A DNA stretch of 64,000 nt, taken from contig CAVYBR010000004.1 in NCBI GenBank assembly GCA_963766765.1, positions 186,001 to 250,000 on the forward strand, given 5' to 3'. Below the pieces are notes generated by a model. It did no database searches. It was not told the origin of the DNA and saw nothing but the letters and a program-made list of their open reading frames with translations. The stretch comes from JACCQS01 sp963766765 (GTDB taxonomy: Bacteria; Actinomycetota; Actinomycetes; Mycobacteriales; Geodermatophilaceae). Shown piece after piece: positions 32,898-41,044 of this stretch (its first letter is position 1; every line of letters starts with the position of its first letter). The position numbers and the translations under genes were made by a program.

Positions 32898-33016
32898 CTT
32901 GGTCTCCTCCTCAGCGCACAGCGCAGCACATCGCCTCAACGATGTGCCCGATCATGGCCGATCGCAACTCAACCGCGGCACAGGCGCGCCGCGACTCGCG
33001 CACTAGCGTTGATCGG

Positions 33017-33439
33017 ATGAGCAGGCGGCAGACCATCCCCTGCGTGGGAGCCCTGGTCTATGACCAGAGCGCACGGCTGCTGGTCGTCCAACGTGGACAG
33101 GAGCCCGCGCTCGGCCTGTGGTCCCTACCCGGTGGACGAGTTGAGGACGGCGAGTCCCTTGCTGACGCGGTGGTCCGCGAGGTCTTCGAGGAGACCGGCC
33201 TGGTCGTGATCGCCGGCGCTGTCGTGGGCGAGGTCGAGCGTCCCGGCACTGAGGGAACGATCTACGCAATCACCGATTTCGGGGCTGAAGTCGTCGGTGG
33301 GAAGCTCCGGTCCGGCGACGACGCCAAGGACGCTCGCTTCGTCGACGCCGCCGAACTCAGCGGCTTGCCGCTCTCTCCGGGGCTCTACGAGGCACTTCGT
33401 GAGTGGGATGCGTTGCCGACCGATCTGCCGCGTGCCTAG
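33017..33439 (+). CDS. NUDIX hydrolase
   Basis: 140 aa from the ATG at 33017. The Nudix box is complete: GGRVEDGESLADAVVREVFEETGLVV fits Gx5Ex7REUxEExGU. It should hydrolyse a nucleoside diphosphate linked to another group, using Mg2+. The short length and lack of extra domains give no substrate clue; MutT-like or ADP-ribose-like enzymes are both possible. It converges with the VOC gene, leaving 28 bases. Confidence 0.93.
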   Translation: MSRRQTIPCVGALVYDQSARLLVVQRGQEPALGLWSLPGGRVEDGESLADAVVREVFEETGLVVIAGAVVGEVERPGTEGTIYAITDFGAEVVGGKLRSGDDAKDARFVDAAELSGLPLSPGLYEALREWDALPTDLPRA

Positions 33440-33467
33440 CCGTGTGATCTCGGTCGAGACTTGCTCG

Positions 33468-33887
33468 TCAGCGGCGCGGGCGGTCGCGACGGAAGAAGGC
33501 GATCAGGTTGCCGTCCATGTCCAGCGTGGCGAATTCGCGAGTGCCGAAGTCCGTGTCCTGCGGGCCATCCAGGGAGACTTTGTGGAGGACTCCGTTCGCC
33601 TGCAACTCGACGTAGAGGTCATCGACCTCATCGACGTGAATCCGACAACTCGCCGTACCCGCGATGAACGACTCCGCACCCGAGCACACCGGACTGTCCA
33701 TCGGCTCGCGGTGCTGCCACGAAAGGTCGCTGGACTCCCAGAGGTGGATCTCAGCGTCGTCACGAACCAGAACCGCGAACCCGGTGTCCTCATGGACCAC
33801 CGTGAAGCCGAACTTGTCCCGATAACAGCGCACCGCCGCCGGCATGTCCCTCACCGGCATGGCCGGAATCGTCTGGCCTAGATGCAT
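33468..33887 (-). CDS. VOC family protein (bleomycin resistance-like)
   Basis: 139 aa made of two beta-alpha-beta-beta-beta modules: IPAMPVRDMPAAVRCYRDKFGFTVVHEDTGFAVLVRDDAEIHLW and CRIHVDEVDDLYVELQANGVLH, ending in REFATLDMDGNLIAFF. This matches bleomycin/ glyoxalase-like dioxygenase-fold proteins. The predicted role is ligand sequestration or a small-molecule enzyme. It is 15 bases downstream of the DUF-like membrane protein gene. Confidence 0.9.
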   Translation of the reverse strand: MHLGQTIPAMPVRDMPAAVRCYRDKFGFTVVHEDTGFAVLVRDDAEIHLWESSDLSWQHREPMDSPVCSGAESFIAGTASCRIHVDEVDDLYVELQANGVLHKVSLDGPQDTDFGTREFATLDMDGNLIAFFRRDRPRR

Positions 33888-33902
33888 GGCGGCCCTCCCT
33901 GA

Positions 33903-34277
33903 TCAGCCGGGCGGATCGTCGGACGGGACAGACACCCCCGGTGGCGTCACGTCGGGAATGTAGCCGCCATCGCCGACATAGCTGCCGGTCAGGACGGTCA
34001 CCATCCACACCCCCAGAACGGCGAGGACGAGCAGAAAGGTCGCGCCGAACACGGTCTTGCGGATGTCCCACCAGTCGCTGCGCTTCTTCGACCCTGCCCG
34101 ACCGCCACTTGCCTTCCACAATTCCCGGGGGGTGACCGCCCGTCTGCAGTCGTTGATTCGCTTGCTCGCCTCGGCCTGGTTGATCAGGCCAGCGGCCGCA
34201 GCATCCTCCAAGGCACGGACTGCAGCGCGGATGTCTGCCAACTCGACGAGCGCCTGCCGATCAGCCGTCGCACCCAC
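33903..34277 (-). CDS. Hypothetical protein with one membrane helix
   Basis: 124 aa, family not recognised. The N-terminal part is helical and charged (ADIRAAVRALEDAAAAGLINQAEASKRINDCRRAVTPRELW). It resembles the short oligomerisation helices seen in SHOCT-like proteins, but that is only a resemblance. It is followed by a basic stretch, one membrane helix (about 76-95), and a Pro/Asp-rich outer tail. It sits between VOC and MaoC genes on the same strand. Confidence 0.72.
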   Translation of the reverse strand: MGATADRQALVELADIRAAVRALEDAAAAGLINQAEASKRINDCRRAVTPRELWKASGGRAGSKKRSDWWDIRKTVFGATFLLVLAVLGVWMVTVLTGSYVGDGGYIPDVTPPGVSVPSDDPPG

Positions 34278-34301
34278 CTCCCGCCCCGCTCATGAGCCGG
34301 A

Positions 34302-34811
34302 CTACCGCGACGTCTTCGGCTCCGGGCGCCCCGGCTGCTCTCCTCCGCCGGCTCGGCCGTAGGACTGCTTGGGCACCATTACCTTTCGGCGGAAGGTGCA
34401 GACAACCGTACCGTCCTGCTTGAAGCCGATCGTCTCGACATGGACGACACCGCGGTCGTCCTTGGACCTCGACTCGGTCTTGTCCAGCACCGTCGTCTGG
34501 CCGTAGATCGTGTCGCCATGGAACGTAGGGGCGATGTGCCGAAGCGACTCGACCTCGAGATTGGCGATCGCCTTGCCGGAAACGTCCGGAACGCTCATGC
34601 CCAGCAACAGCGAGTAGATCAGGTTGCCGACGACCACGTTCTTCCCGAACTGGGTCGCTTCCGCCGCGTAATGCGCGTCGAGGTGCAGCGGATGGTGATT
34701 CATCGTGATGAGACAGAACAGATGGTCGTCGTACTCGGTGACCGTCTTGCCGGGCCAGTGCTTGTAGATCGCGCCGACCTCGAACTCCTCGTAGTACCGG
34801 CCGAACTGCAT
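34302..34811 (-). CDS. MaoC-like dehydratase (hotdog fold)
   Basis: 169 aa. The hydratase-2 motif with its Asp/His dyad reads TMNHHPLHLDAHYAAEATQFGKNVVVGNLIYSLLLGMSVPD. The rest gives hotdog strands (LEVESLRHIAPTFHGDTIYGQTTVLDKTESRSK). It is in the MaoC group that hydrates enoyl-CoA-type or mesaconyl-CoA-type substrates. No other CoA-pathway gene is next to it, so the substrate is open. The C-terminus is a Gly/Pro-rich extension of about 20 residues. Confidence 0.88.
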   Translation of the reverse strand: MQFGRYYEEFEVGAIYKHWPGKTVTEYDDHLFCLITMNHHPLHLDAHYAAEATQFGKNVVVGNLIYSLLLGMSVPDVSGKAIANLEVESLRHIAPTFHGDTIYGQTTVLDKTESRSKDDRGVVHVETIGFKQDGTVVCTFRRKVMVPKQSYGRAGGGEQPGRPEPKTSR

Positions 34812-34858
34812 GCGCGCTCCTGATCCTCGGCAAACCCTGCCCGCGGCCCGATCCTACG

Positions 34859-35368
34859 ATGGTGCGCGTGACGGACCGGGACGACGCCGACCCAGCGTCG
34901 GAGGCCGACGTCATCTGTCTTTCAGCACGGGCACGACTCGTACGGTTGGTCGTCGTTGCGGCGGTTCTCGCGCTGACCGTTACCGGCACGGTGGTGGCCG
35001 ATGATTACGCCTTTCCCTTCGGGCCGCCCCGGATGTATGCCACCCGAGCGGATCCGGATGCGCCGGTTTCGTCGACCCGCGTCGTCGGGATCGACGGGGC
35101 GGGTGCCGAAGTGCCGCTGTCCGGCGGCGAGGTCGGGCTGCGTCGCGCCGAGTTCGAGGGCCAGGTGCCGCGCCTGGTCGGCAACCCAGAACTACTCGGG
35201 CTCCTCGCCGACACCTACCGCGCCAACCACCCTGACGAGGCCCCCCTGGTGGCTGTCGCGATCATCGTCCGGCGATACGAACTCGCCGACGGGGTCCGCA
35301 CCGGCTCCTACATCGACGATGTCCTGGTCACCTATCCGTTACCTGCTGATCAGGCGGGCACCACATGA
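34859..35368 (+). CDS. Hypothetical membrane-anchored partner of the HTTM protein
   Basis: 169 aa, not a recognised family. The first ~28 residues are acidic, followed by one membrane helix (VVVAAVLALTVTGTVVA) and an outer domain with DDYAFPFGPPRMYATRADPDAPVSSTRVVGID and ADTYRANHPDEAPLVAVAIIVRRYELADG. The stop overlaps the ATG of the HTTM gene (ATGA), so the two proteins are made in step and probably act together. A GTG shortly after the first ATG is an alternative start. Confidence 0.78.
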   Translation: MVRVTDRDDADPASEADVICLSARARLVRLVVVAAVLALTVTGTVVADDYAFPFGPPRMYATRADPDAPVSSTRVVGIDGAGAEVPLSGGEVGLRRAEFEGQVPRLVGNPELLGLLADTYRANHPDEAPLVAVAIIVRRYELADGVRTGSYIDDVLVTYPLPADQAGTT

Positions 35369-36261
35369 ACCTGTTCGAGCGGCTCCGCGGATGGTTCTTC
35401 GCCCCGGTGCCCCTGGCGCGGATCGCCATCTTTCGGCTGATCGCTTACTTGTTCATCCCGATCGACGTCTTCGTGACCACCAGATGGGTGGCCGCACACG
35501 CCGCTGTCCCCACCGAGTACTACCAGCCGCTGTTGATCGCGGATTGGCTTCCGCTGCCCACGCCCACGACGGCGGTCGTGGAACTCGTGAAGTGGTTGCT
35601 CATGGGCTCGGCCATCCTCGCCGCAACCGGCAAGGCGCCACGACTCTGGGGGACGACGACCTTCCTGCTCTATTTCGAGTGGATGGTCATTGCGATGAGT
35701 TACGGCAAGGTCGACCATGACCGGTACGCCTTTCTCGTAGCGCTGGCGGTGCTGCCGACCGTGGGTGTCGCCAGATGGCGAGATCACCGGCGCTCCGAAG
35801 CGGCCGGCTTTGCCGTCGCAGTGATCTTCATCGCGGTCATGCTGACCTACTTCCTGGCGGCGTGGGCGAAGGTCCGGTTCGGCGGCTGGGACTGGGTGAA
35901 CGGCTCGACGTTGACTCGAGCCGTGCTGCGGCGGGGCACGGATCTGTCCTTGTGGACGCTGGACGTTCCCGAACTGCTCCACGTGTCGCAATATCTGATG
36001 ATCGGCTTTGAACTGCTCTCCCCGCTGATGCTCCTCGTCCAGCGCGATCGCTCTCGGATCCTGCTGGTCCTCTTCCTGCTCGGCTTCCACCTGATGGTCT
36101 TCGCCGGTGTGCGGATCATCTTCTTGCCGCATGTTGTGGCGATCCTGGTACTCCTTCCCTGGGAGCGACTCACGGCGAGGCGCCGCTCGCCAGATCTCAT
36201 ACCCAGGGCCGCTCCAGATCTCATACCCAGGACTGACGATCAAGCTGTGATCAACTCATAG
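35365..36261 (+). CDS. HTTM / vitamin K-dependent gamma-carboxylase-like membrane protein
   Basis: 298 aa with about seven membrane helices. The start (PLARIAIFRLIAYLFIPIDVFVTTRW) and the block KVDHDRYAFLVALAVLPTVG, then YFLAAWAKVRFGGWDWVNG, are the HTTM (horizontally transferred transmembrane) pattern shared with gamma-carboxylases. No carboxylase catalytic set is evident, so the activity is unknown. The C-terminus carries two copies of PDLIPR from a 24-base-period repeat. It overlaps the upstream gene by four bases. Confidence 0.85.
   Translation: MNLFERLRGWFFAPVPLARIAIFRLIAYLFIPIDVFVTTRWVAAHAAVPTEYYQPLLIADWLPLPTPTTAVVELVKWLLMGSAILAATGKAPRLWGTTTFLLYFEWMVIAMSYGKVDHDRYAFLVALAVLPTVGVARWRDHRRSEAAGFAVAVIFIAVMLTYFLAAWAKVRFGGWDWVNGSTLTRAVLRRGTDLSLWTLDVPELLHVSQYLMIGFELLSPLMLLVQRDRSRILLVLFLLGFHLMVFAGVRIIFLPHVVAILVLLPWERLTARRRSPDLIPRAAPDLIPRTDDQAVINS
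36190..36231 (+). repeat. Two 18-bp direct repeats inside the HTTM 3' end
   Basis: CCAGATCTCATACCCAGG occurs at 36190-36207 and 36214-36231, six bases apart, giving PDLIPR twice. Because they are identical at DNA level, they look like a recent duplication. Confidence 0.9.
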
Positions 36262-36328
36262 GGTCACCTCCGTCAGCGTCGGTCGCGGCGCACGAGATCG
36301 TTATCACGACTCAGACAGAGGAGATTTC

Positions 36329-37366
36329 ATGGGGGCGATCGGCGCTTACGTGTTCCCGGCAGTCCGGATCCTGATCTGGTCGGTGATCGCGCTGTCCCTG
36401 GTCTGGCTCGCCTTTTTCCGCGCCGACCCCACCGTCACCGACGAGGCGGCCCAGCCCTCGGCTGACATCACCGCGCCGGTCTACACGGTCGCTCCGGGGG
36501 ACATCCTCAACACGGTCAGCCTGCGCGGACAGGTCAGTGCCGACCCCGCGGTGGAGATGAAGATCACGCAGGCGGGCGAGATCAGCAAGTTGCTGGTCCG
36601 TCCCGGCGACACGGTGGCCATCGGAACTCCGCTCGCTGAGATCCGCTTCGAGCGGGAGACTACGACGCCGCCCGCCTCCACCGATCCTGAGGCGCCGCCC
36701 CCGGCGGCTCCGAGCTATCGGTTCGTGACCGTCACCTCGACGGCGGCTGGCACCGTGACCACCGTTTCGCTCCTGGTGAAGCAGCTCGTGGCCGTCGGCG
36801 ACGTGCTGGCCAAGGTGTCTCCCGGGACGCTGAGTGTCTCGGCGCCTCTGACGCAAGCTGATCAGCTTCGCCTGCTCACCCCGCCGACGGCGGCAACGAT
36901 CAGCGTCGAAGGCGGACCTGCACCCTTCCCGTGCGCTGGGCTCACGATCGCGGTGCCGCCGGATGCCGAAACGCCCCAACAGCCCCAGGCCGATCCCTAC
37001 GGTGTTCCGCTGGATCCCGGCTCGACCCCGACCGGCGCGATCGCCACGTGTGCGGTGCCGCCCGGGACGAACGTCTTCGTCGGGATGGCCGCATCGATCG
37101 ACGTCGAGGCTGGCGCAGCCACCGGCGTGCTCGTCGTACCCGTGACGGCGGTCGAGGGCGCTGTCGATACTGGCAACGTCTGGCTGGTCGAGTCCGAGGG
37201 CGCCGAACCCGTGCTGACTCCCGTGACCCTCGGGCTCACTGATGGCCTCATAGTGGAGATAGTCGAAGGCTTGGCCGAAGGCGATCAGATCCTTGAATTC
37301 GTTCCAAACTCCGAGCCGCAAGGCGACGCCGGTGGCATGGGCGCCCAACCCGGCTGCTGCGGGTAG
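36329..37366 (+). CDS. Membrane-fusion/adaptor protein of a MacB-type exporter
   Basis: 345 aa with GAGGAG before the ATG. One N-terminal membrane helix (RILIWSVIALSLVWLAFF) leads into an outer domain. APGDILNTVSLRGQVSADPAVEMKITQAGEISKLLVRPGDTVAIGTPLAEIRFE and a second lipoyl-like half (AAGTVTTVSLLVKQLVAVGDVLAKVSPG) are the HlyD/MacA adaptor signature. Next comes a beta-barrel-like part ending VVPVTAVEGAVDTGNVWLVESEGAEPVLTPVTLGLTDGLIVEIVEGLAEGDQIL. A double Cys (GCCG) ends the protein. It is followed five bases later by its ATPase. Confidence 0.9.
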   Translation: MGAIGAYVFPAVRILIWSVIALSLVWLAFFRADPTVTDEAAQPSADITAPVYTVAPGDILNTVSLRGQVSADPAVEMKITQAGEISKLLVRPGDTVAIGTPLAEIRFERETTTPPASTDPEAPPPAAPSYRFVTVTSTAAGTVTTVSLLVKQLVAVGDVLAKVSPGTLSVSAPLTQADQLRLLTPPTAATISVEGGPAPFPCAGLTIAVPPDAETPQQPQADPYGVPLDPGSTPTGAIATCAVPPGTNVFVGMAASIDVEAGAATGVLVVPVTAVEGAVDTGNVWLVESEGAEPVLTPVTLGLTDGLIVEIVEGLAEGDQILEFVPNSEPQGDAGGMGAQPGCCG

Positions 37367-37371
37367 CTCTC

Positions 37372-38097
37372 ATGACCTACATCCGGCTCGCCGGTATCGG
37401 CCGCACGGTGCGACTTCCGGACACCAGTCGCCTCGAGATCCTGACTGACATCAACCTGGAGATCGAGCGCGGAGAACACATCGCGGTCGTTGGGCGGTCC
37501 GGGTCGGGAAAGTCGACGTTGCTCAACGTCATCGGAATGCTGGACATCCCGACCGCCGGGTACTACGAGTTGGCCGGCCAGCAGACCCACGAATTCTCCA
37601 ATCGCGCCCGGTCCCGCCTGCGCGGGGCAACGTTCGGATTCGTCTTCCAGCAGTTCAATCTGTTGCCCCGACGTAGTGCGACAGAAAATGTGGCAGCGCC
37701 GCTGCTGTACGCCTCAGGGCGTCAAGTGTGGGGACGGCGCGCCGCAGCCCGAGAGATGCTCGAGCGAGTTGGCCTCGGCCATCGCCTGGACTACCTGCCA
37801 GAGCGGCTGTCCGGTGGTGAACAGCAGCGAGTGGCGATCGCCCGGTCCATGGTGCGCAACCCGACAGTGCTCCTTGCAGACGAGCCGACCGGCGCGCTCG
37901 ATGTCGACACCGGCAGCCTGGTGATGGACATGCTGCAAGAGGTTGTCGCCGACGCCGGAACGACCCTGGTCACCATCACACACGACCTTTCGGTGGCAGC
38001 CCGCGCCGATCGCCAGTTCCGCCTCGATCATGGTGTCCTCACCCCGTTGACCGCCGCCGAACTTCCCGCGGTCACGGCCCGCCGGGAAGTCGCATGA
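37372..38097 (+). CDS. ABC transporter ATP-binding protein (MacB/LolD type)
   Basis: 241 aa. Walker A GRSGSGKSTLLN, Q-loop in GFVFQQFNLLPRRSATENV, signature LSGGEQQRVAIARSM and Walker B LLADEPTGALD are all present. QQFNLLP and DEPTGALD are typical of the LolD/MacB group. It powers the neighbouring permease; together with the adaptor this forms an exporter of an unknown peptide, antibiotic or lipid. Its stop overlaps the permease ATG (ATGA). Confidence 0.95.
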   Translation: MTYIRLAGIGRTVRLPDTSRLEILTDINLEIERGEHIAVVGRSGSGKSTLLNVIGMLDIPTAGYYELAGQQTHEFSNRARSRLRGATFGFVFQQFNLLPRRSATENVAAPLLYASGRQVWGRRAAAREMLERVGLGHRLDYLPERLSGGEQQRVAIARSMVRNPTVLLADEPTGALDVDTGSLVMDMLQEVVADAGTTLVTITHDLSVAARADRQFRLDHGVLTPLTAAELPAVTARREVA

Positions 38098-39296
38098 CCA
38101 CGATCATGGCGATCCTCGCCGAGGCGTGGAGCGAGATCCGGGTTCACAAGCTCCGGGTCATCCTGTCGCTGGTCGGCGTCTTCCTCGCAGTCTTCGGCAT
38201 GACCTCGGTCGCGGCTGCTGGAAACATCGGCCGGCAACTGGTGACCGAGTCAGCCGAGCGAGCCAGCGGACGCCCGGCCACCGTGACGGTGGGCGCGTAT
38301 CCCTTCAGCAGCAGCCCGGACAACGCAGCCATCGAGTCAGCGCTGCGCGACGTGGTCGATCGCTACGACATCGAGTACTCGTCCATGTTCCTGCAAGGCG
38401 AGCTGGTGGCGTACTTCCCCGCCCAGAGCGAGTTCGTCGAACTGCGCACAGTTGACCCCGACTACGGGACGATGCATCGATTGCTGCTCGAGCGGGGGCG
38501 GTGGTTCACCGTGGCGGACAACGACCGCTACGCGCCTGCCCTTGTCGTCAGCGAGTCGTTCATGGCCCGGCTCGGCAGCTTCGATCCGAACAACCCACCG
38601 ACCGTTCGGCTCGGAGCGGCCGAAACTCCCGTCACGGCAACGGTGATCGGCGTCGTCGCCGGAGACGACTATGGCTATCCGATGGCCTACGTGCTCAGCG
38701 AGTCGGCGAGCCGATGGGCCGTCGGGGGCGACGGCTCATACACACCGACGCCGAACATGGAGATTTGGATACCAGCAGATCAGGTGGAAGAAATCAGCGC
38801 AGCCATCCAAGGGGACCTGCTCGCCACCCTGCCCGGCCATGACGTCTGGGCCGAGCGTTATGACTACGGCGCGGATGCGGCGGCCCTCGACGCCATCCTT
38901 GACTACGGGGTGCGCGGTGTGGGCTATTTTGCTCTGCTGCTCGGCGGGATCGGCGTCCTCAACGTGGGTCTTGTCGTTGTCCGGCAACGCATTCGAGAGA
39001 TCGGGGTACGGCGAAGCTTCGGCGCAACCTCGGGGCGCGTGTTCATCACGATCCTGCTCGAAAGCGTCTGCGCCACTGCGGTCGCCGGTGCCCTCGCGAT
39101 CGGCTGCGCGGTCGCCCTTGTCCTGAACCTTCCGTACGAGACGGTGCTCGACGTGCCGATCGAGGATCTCCCGCCGTTCCCACTTGCCGCAGCGATCGAG
39201 GGCTTCCTTGCTGCCACCGCCATCGGCGCCCTGGCCGGGATCGTCCCCGCGATCATCGCCGTACGGGCAAGGGTGATCGACGCGATCCGCTACTGA
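38094..39296 (+). CDS. ABC transporter permease (MacB-like, FtsX fold)
   Basis: 400 aa. The first helix (KLRVILSLVGVFLAVFGMTSVAAAGNIGRQ) is followed by a large outer MacB-core-like domain (about 50-270), then three FtsX helices (YFALLLGGIGVLNVGLVVVRQRIREIGVRRSFGATSGRVFITILLES). The IREIGVRRSxGA motif is the coupling loop to the ATPase. The C-terminus ends in VRARVIDAIRY. The 3' end overlaps the convergent TetR gene by seven bases. Confidence 0.93.
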   Translation: MTTIMAILAEAWSEIRVHKLRVILSLVGVFLAVFGMTSVAAAGNIGRQLVTESAERASGRPATVTVGAYPFSSSPDNAAIESALRDVVDRYDIEYSSMFLQGELVAYFPAQSEFVELRTVDPDYGTMHRLLLERGRWFTVADNDRYAPALVVSESFMARLGSFDPNNPPTVRLGAAETPVTATVIGVVAGDDYGYPMAYVLSESASRWAVGGDGSYTPTPNMEIWIPADQVEEISAAIQGDLLATLPGHDVWAERYDYGADAAALDAILDYGVRGVGYFALLLGGIGVLNVGLVVVRQRIREIGVRRSFGATSGRVFITILLESVCATAVAGALAIGCAVALVLNLPYETVLDVPIEDLPPFPLAAAIEGFLAATAIGALAGIVPAIIAVRARVIDAIRY

Positions 39297-39895
39297 GCGT
39301 CGACCTGCCCGGGCAGGAGCGCCCGTACCCCCTCGAGGTAGGTGGCCGCGTCGAGCCCGGTGAGCACCCGCTGCACGATGAAACCGGGGAACAGCCCGAG
39401 CAGGGCACGGGCAGTGGCGTCCACCGGGATGTCGGGCGGGAGCGAGCCGTGCTCGCGGTGCCGCTCGACGAGCCTGACCAGCAATGGCGCCACGGACTGA
39501 ACGATCGTCTTGACGTCCTCGGCCAACTGCGGTGAGCGCATGGACTCGCCCCACACCTGCACGGCGATCCGCGGAATACCTCGTTCGATGTCCAGCCGCT
39601 CCAGCCGCGTCACTCCACTGGCGACGACGTCGTAGAGCGGGGCCGGGGCACCGGGAGCGTCCACCATCGGCTCGAGGGCGGCGGTGATTTCGGTGATGGC
39701 TTCGGATGCGATCGCTCGGACGATCTCCTCCTTGCCGGAGAAGTACAGATAGACCGCGCCGGCCGACATTCCGGATTCGGCAAAGACGTCCTGCATGGTC
39801 GTGGCATGGAAGCCGTTCCGCAGGAAGCACAGCCGGGCAGCATCCAGGATCTGCTGCCGACGTGCGGCTCGATGTTCGACGGAGACCTTCGGCAC
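39290..39895 (-). CDS. TetR family regulator
   Basis: 201 aa. HTH near residues 8-60: RRQQILDAARLCFLRNGFHATTMQDVFAESGMSAGAVYLYFSGKEEIV. A -10-like TATAGA is eight bases upstream of the ATG, so the mRNA may be leaderless. It is divergent from the YhgE-like membrane gene, with two palindromes between, and convergent with the exporter operon. It may regulate either; the divergent one is more likely. Confidence 0.92.
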   Translation of the reverse strand: MPKVSVEHRAARRQQILDAARLCFLRNGFHATTMQDVFAESGMSAGAVYLYFSGKEEIVRAIASEAITEITAALEPMVDAPGAPAPLYDVVASGVTRLERLDIERGIPRIAVQVWGESMRSPQLAEDVKTIVQSVAPLLVRLVERHREHGSLPPDIPVDATARALLGLFPGFIVQRVLTGLDAATYLEGVRALLPGQVDAQ

Positions 39896-39903
39896 CCGGG
39901 CAG

Positions 39904-39909
39904 TCTATA
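39904..39909 (-). promoter_or_regulatory. -10 box TATAGA for the TetR gene
   Basis: TATAGA on the minus strand at 39909-39904 is followed by eight bases and then the ATG at 39895. This spacing predicts a start at or within a base or two of the initiation codon, giving a leaderless message. No strong -35 is visible. Confidence 0.45.
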
Positions 39910-39910
39910 A

Positions 39911-39977
39911 AACGAATATCCGTTCTTGACAGGCCGGACGCTCGACGGCATGCTCATTTAGCAGAACAAGCATTCTG
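39911..39977. promoter_or_regulatory. Two palindromic operator candidates between divergent genes
   Basis: AACGAATATCCGTT (39911-39924) is a 14-bp palindrome with one mismatched pair. CAGAACAAGCATTCTG (39962-39977) has inverted CAGAA/TTCTG ends. TTGACA at 39926-39931 could be a -35 for the rightward gene. They lie in the 96 bases between the TetR and membrane-protein starts and are good sites for that TetR. Confidence 0.5.
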
Positions 39978-39991
39978 TTTAGGAGGAACCC

Positions 39992-41026
39992 ATGCCGAGT
40001 GAAACCGTCACCACCGCGCCGAACCCAACCCGCGATCGCCCGGCATCGCCGCCGTCGGGCAACAACCGCAGGGCGTTGCTGGCCGCTGCGCTCGGGATCC
40101 CCCTGCTCGGCGCGCTCCTCCTCACCGCTTTCGCCTGGCCGACCTCGAACATTGCGCCGCGCGATCTTCCGATCGGCATCACGGGGCCGGCACCGGCAAT
40201 AGCGGCCATCGAAGCGGAGCTTGCCGCTCGCGACGGGGCATTCGCAGTGGCGGAATACTCCGATGCCGAGGCGGCGGAGACTGCAATTCGAGATCGCGAC
40301 ATCTACGGAGCCATCGCGGTGGGTCCAGACGGCGCCCAGGTGCTTACGGCCTCCGCCGCCGGCCCGGTGGTGGCTCAACTGCTCGGTGAGCTCGCCCGAG
40401 GTATCGAGGCGGCCCAGGGCAGTCCCGTCGAGGTTCGCGATGTCGTGGCCGCTGACGCTGACGATCCGCGGGGCGCGGCCTTGGGTGCGGGCGTCTTACC
40501 TCTGATCATTCTCGGCATCGCGATCGGCGTCATCAGCACGCTGCTCGCGACCGGTGGCTTGGTTCGCCTGGCTGTGGTCGCGGTCGGCGCCCTGACCGCA
40601 GCGCTCGGCGGCATCGCACTGCTGCAGGCCTGGCTCGGCATCCTCGGCGGAGACTGGTGGCTGAATGCGGGCGTCCTGATGCTCACCATCGGTGCGATCG
40701 GCATGACCGTCGCCGGACTCGGAGCCCTCTTCGGTGAGGTTGGGATCGCTCTCGGCGCGATGACGATGGTCCTGCTCGGCAACCCGCTGTCCGGCCTCAC
40801 GTCGGCTCCGGAGTTGTTACCGCAGCCCTGGGGCGAGGTCGGTCAGGCGCTTCCTCCGGGCGCCGGCGGAAGCCTGCTGCGCAGTACCGCCTTCTTCGAC
40901 GGAGCCGGTGCTACTGGGCCGCTCTGGACACTGCTGGCCTGGTTCCTCGGCGGACTGGTTCTGCTTGCCGCGAGTTGGTTCCGGACCAGAAGTCGCGGGT
41001 CGCTGCAGACCAGCCGGGCCGGCTAG
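39992..41026 (+). CDS. Multi-pass membrane protein, YhgE/ABC-2 permease-like
   Basis: 344 aa with AGGAGG before the ATG. A Pro/Thr-rich N-terminus precedes one membrane helix (LLAAALGIPLLGALLLTAF). An outer domain follows (to about residue 165; DLPIGITGPAPAIAAIEAELAARDGAFAVAEYSDAEAAETAIRDRDIYGAIAVGPDG), then five or six membrane helices. This matches the outline of YhgE/Pip or ABC-2-type exporters, which lack their own ATPase domain. No ATPase is next to it. The TetR control region upstream suggests inducible export. Confidence 0.77.
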   Translation: MPSETVTTAPNPTRDRPASPPSGNNRRALLAAALGIPLLGALLLTAFAWPTSNIAPRDLPIGITGPAPAIAAIEAELAARDGAFAVAEYSDAEAAETAIRDRDIYGAIAVGPDGAQVLTASAAGPVVAQLLGELARGIEAAQGSPVEVRDVVAADADDPRGAALGAGVLPLIILGIAIGVISTLLATGGLVRLAVVAVGALTAALGGIALLQAWLGILGGDWWLNAGVLMLTIGAIGMTVAGLGALFGEVGIALGAMTMVLLGNPLSGLTSAPELLPQPWGEVGQALPPGAGGSLLRSTAFFDGAGATGPLWTLLAWFLGGLVLLAASWFRTRSRGSLQTSRAG

Positions 41027-41044
41027 ATTCAGTTCGAGGACGAG

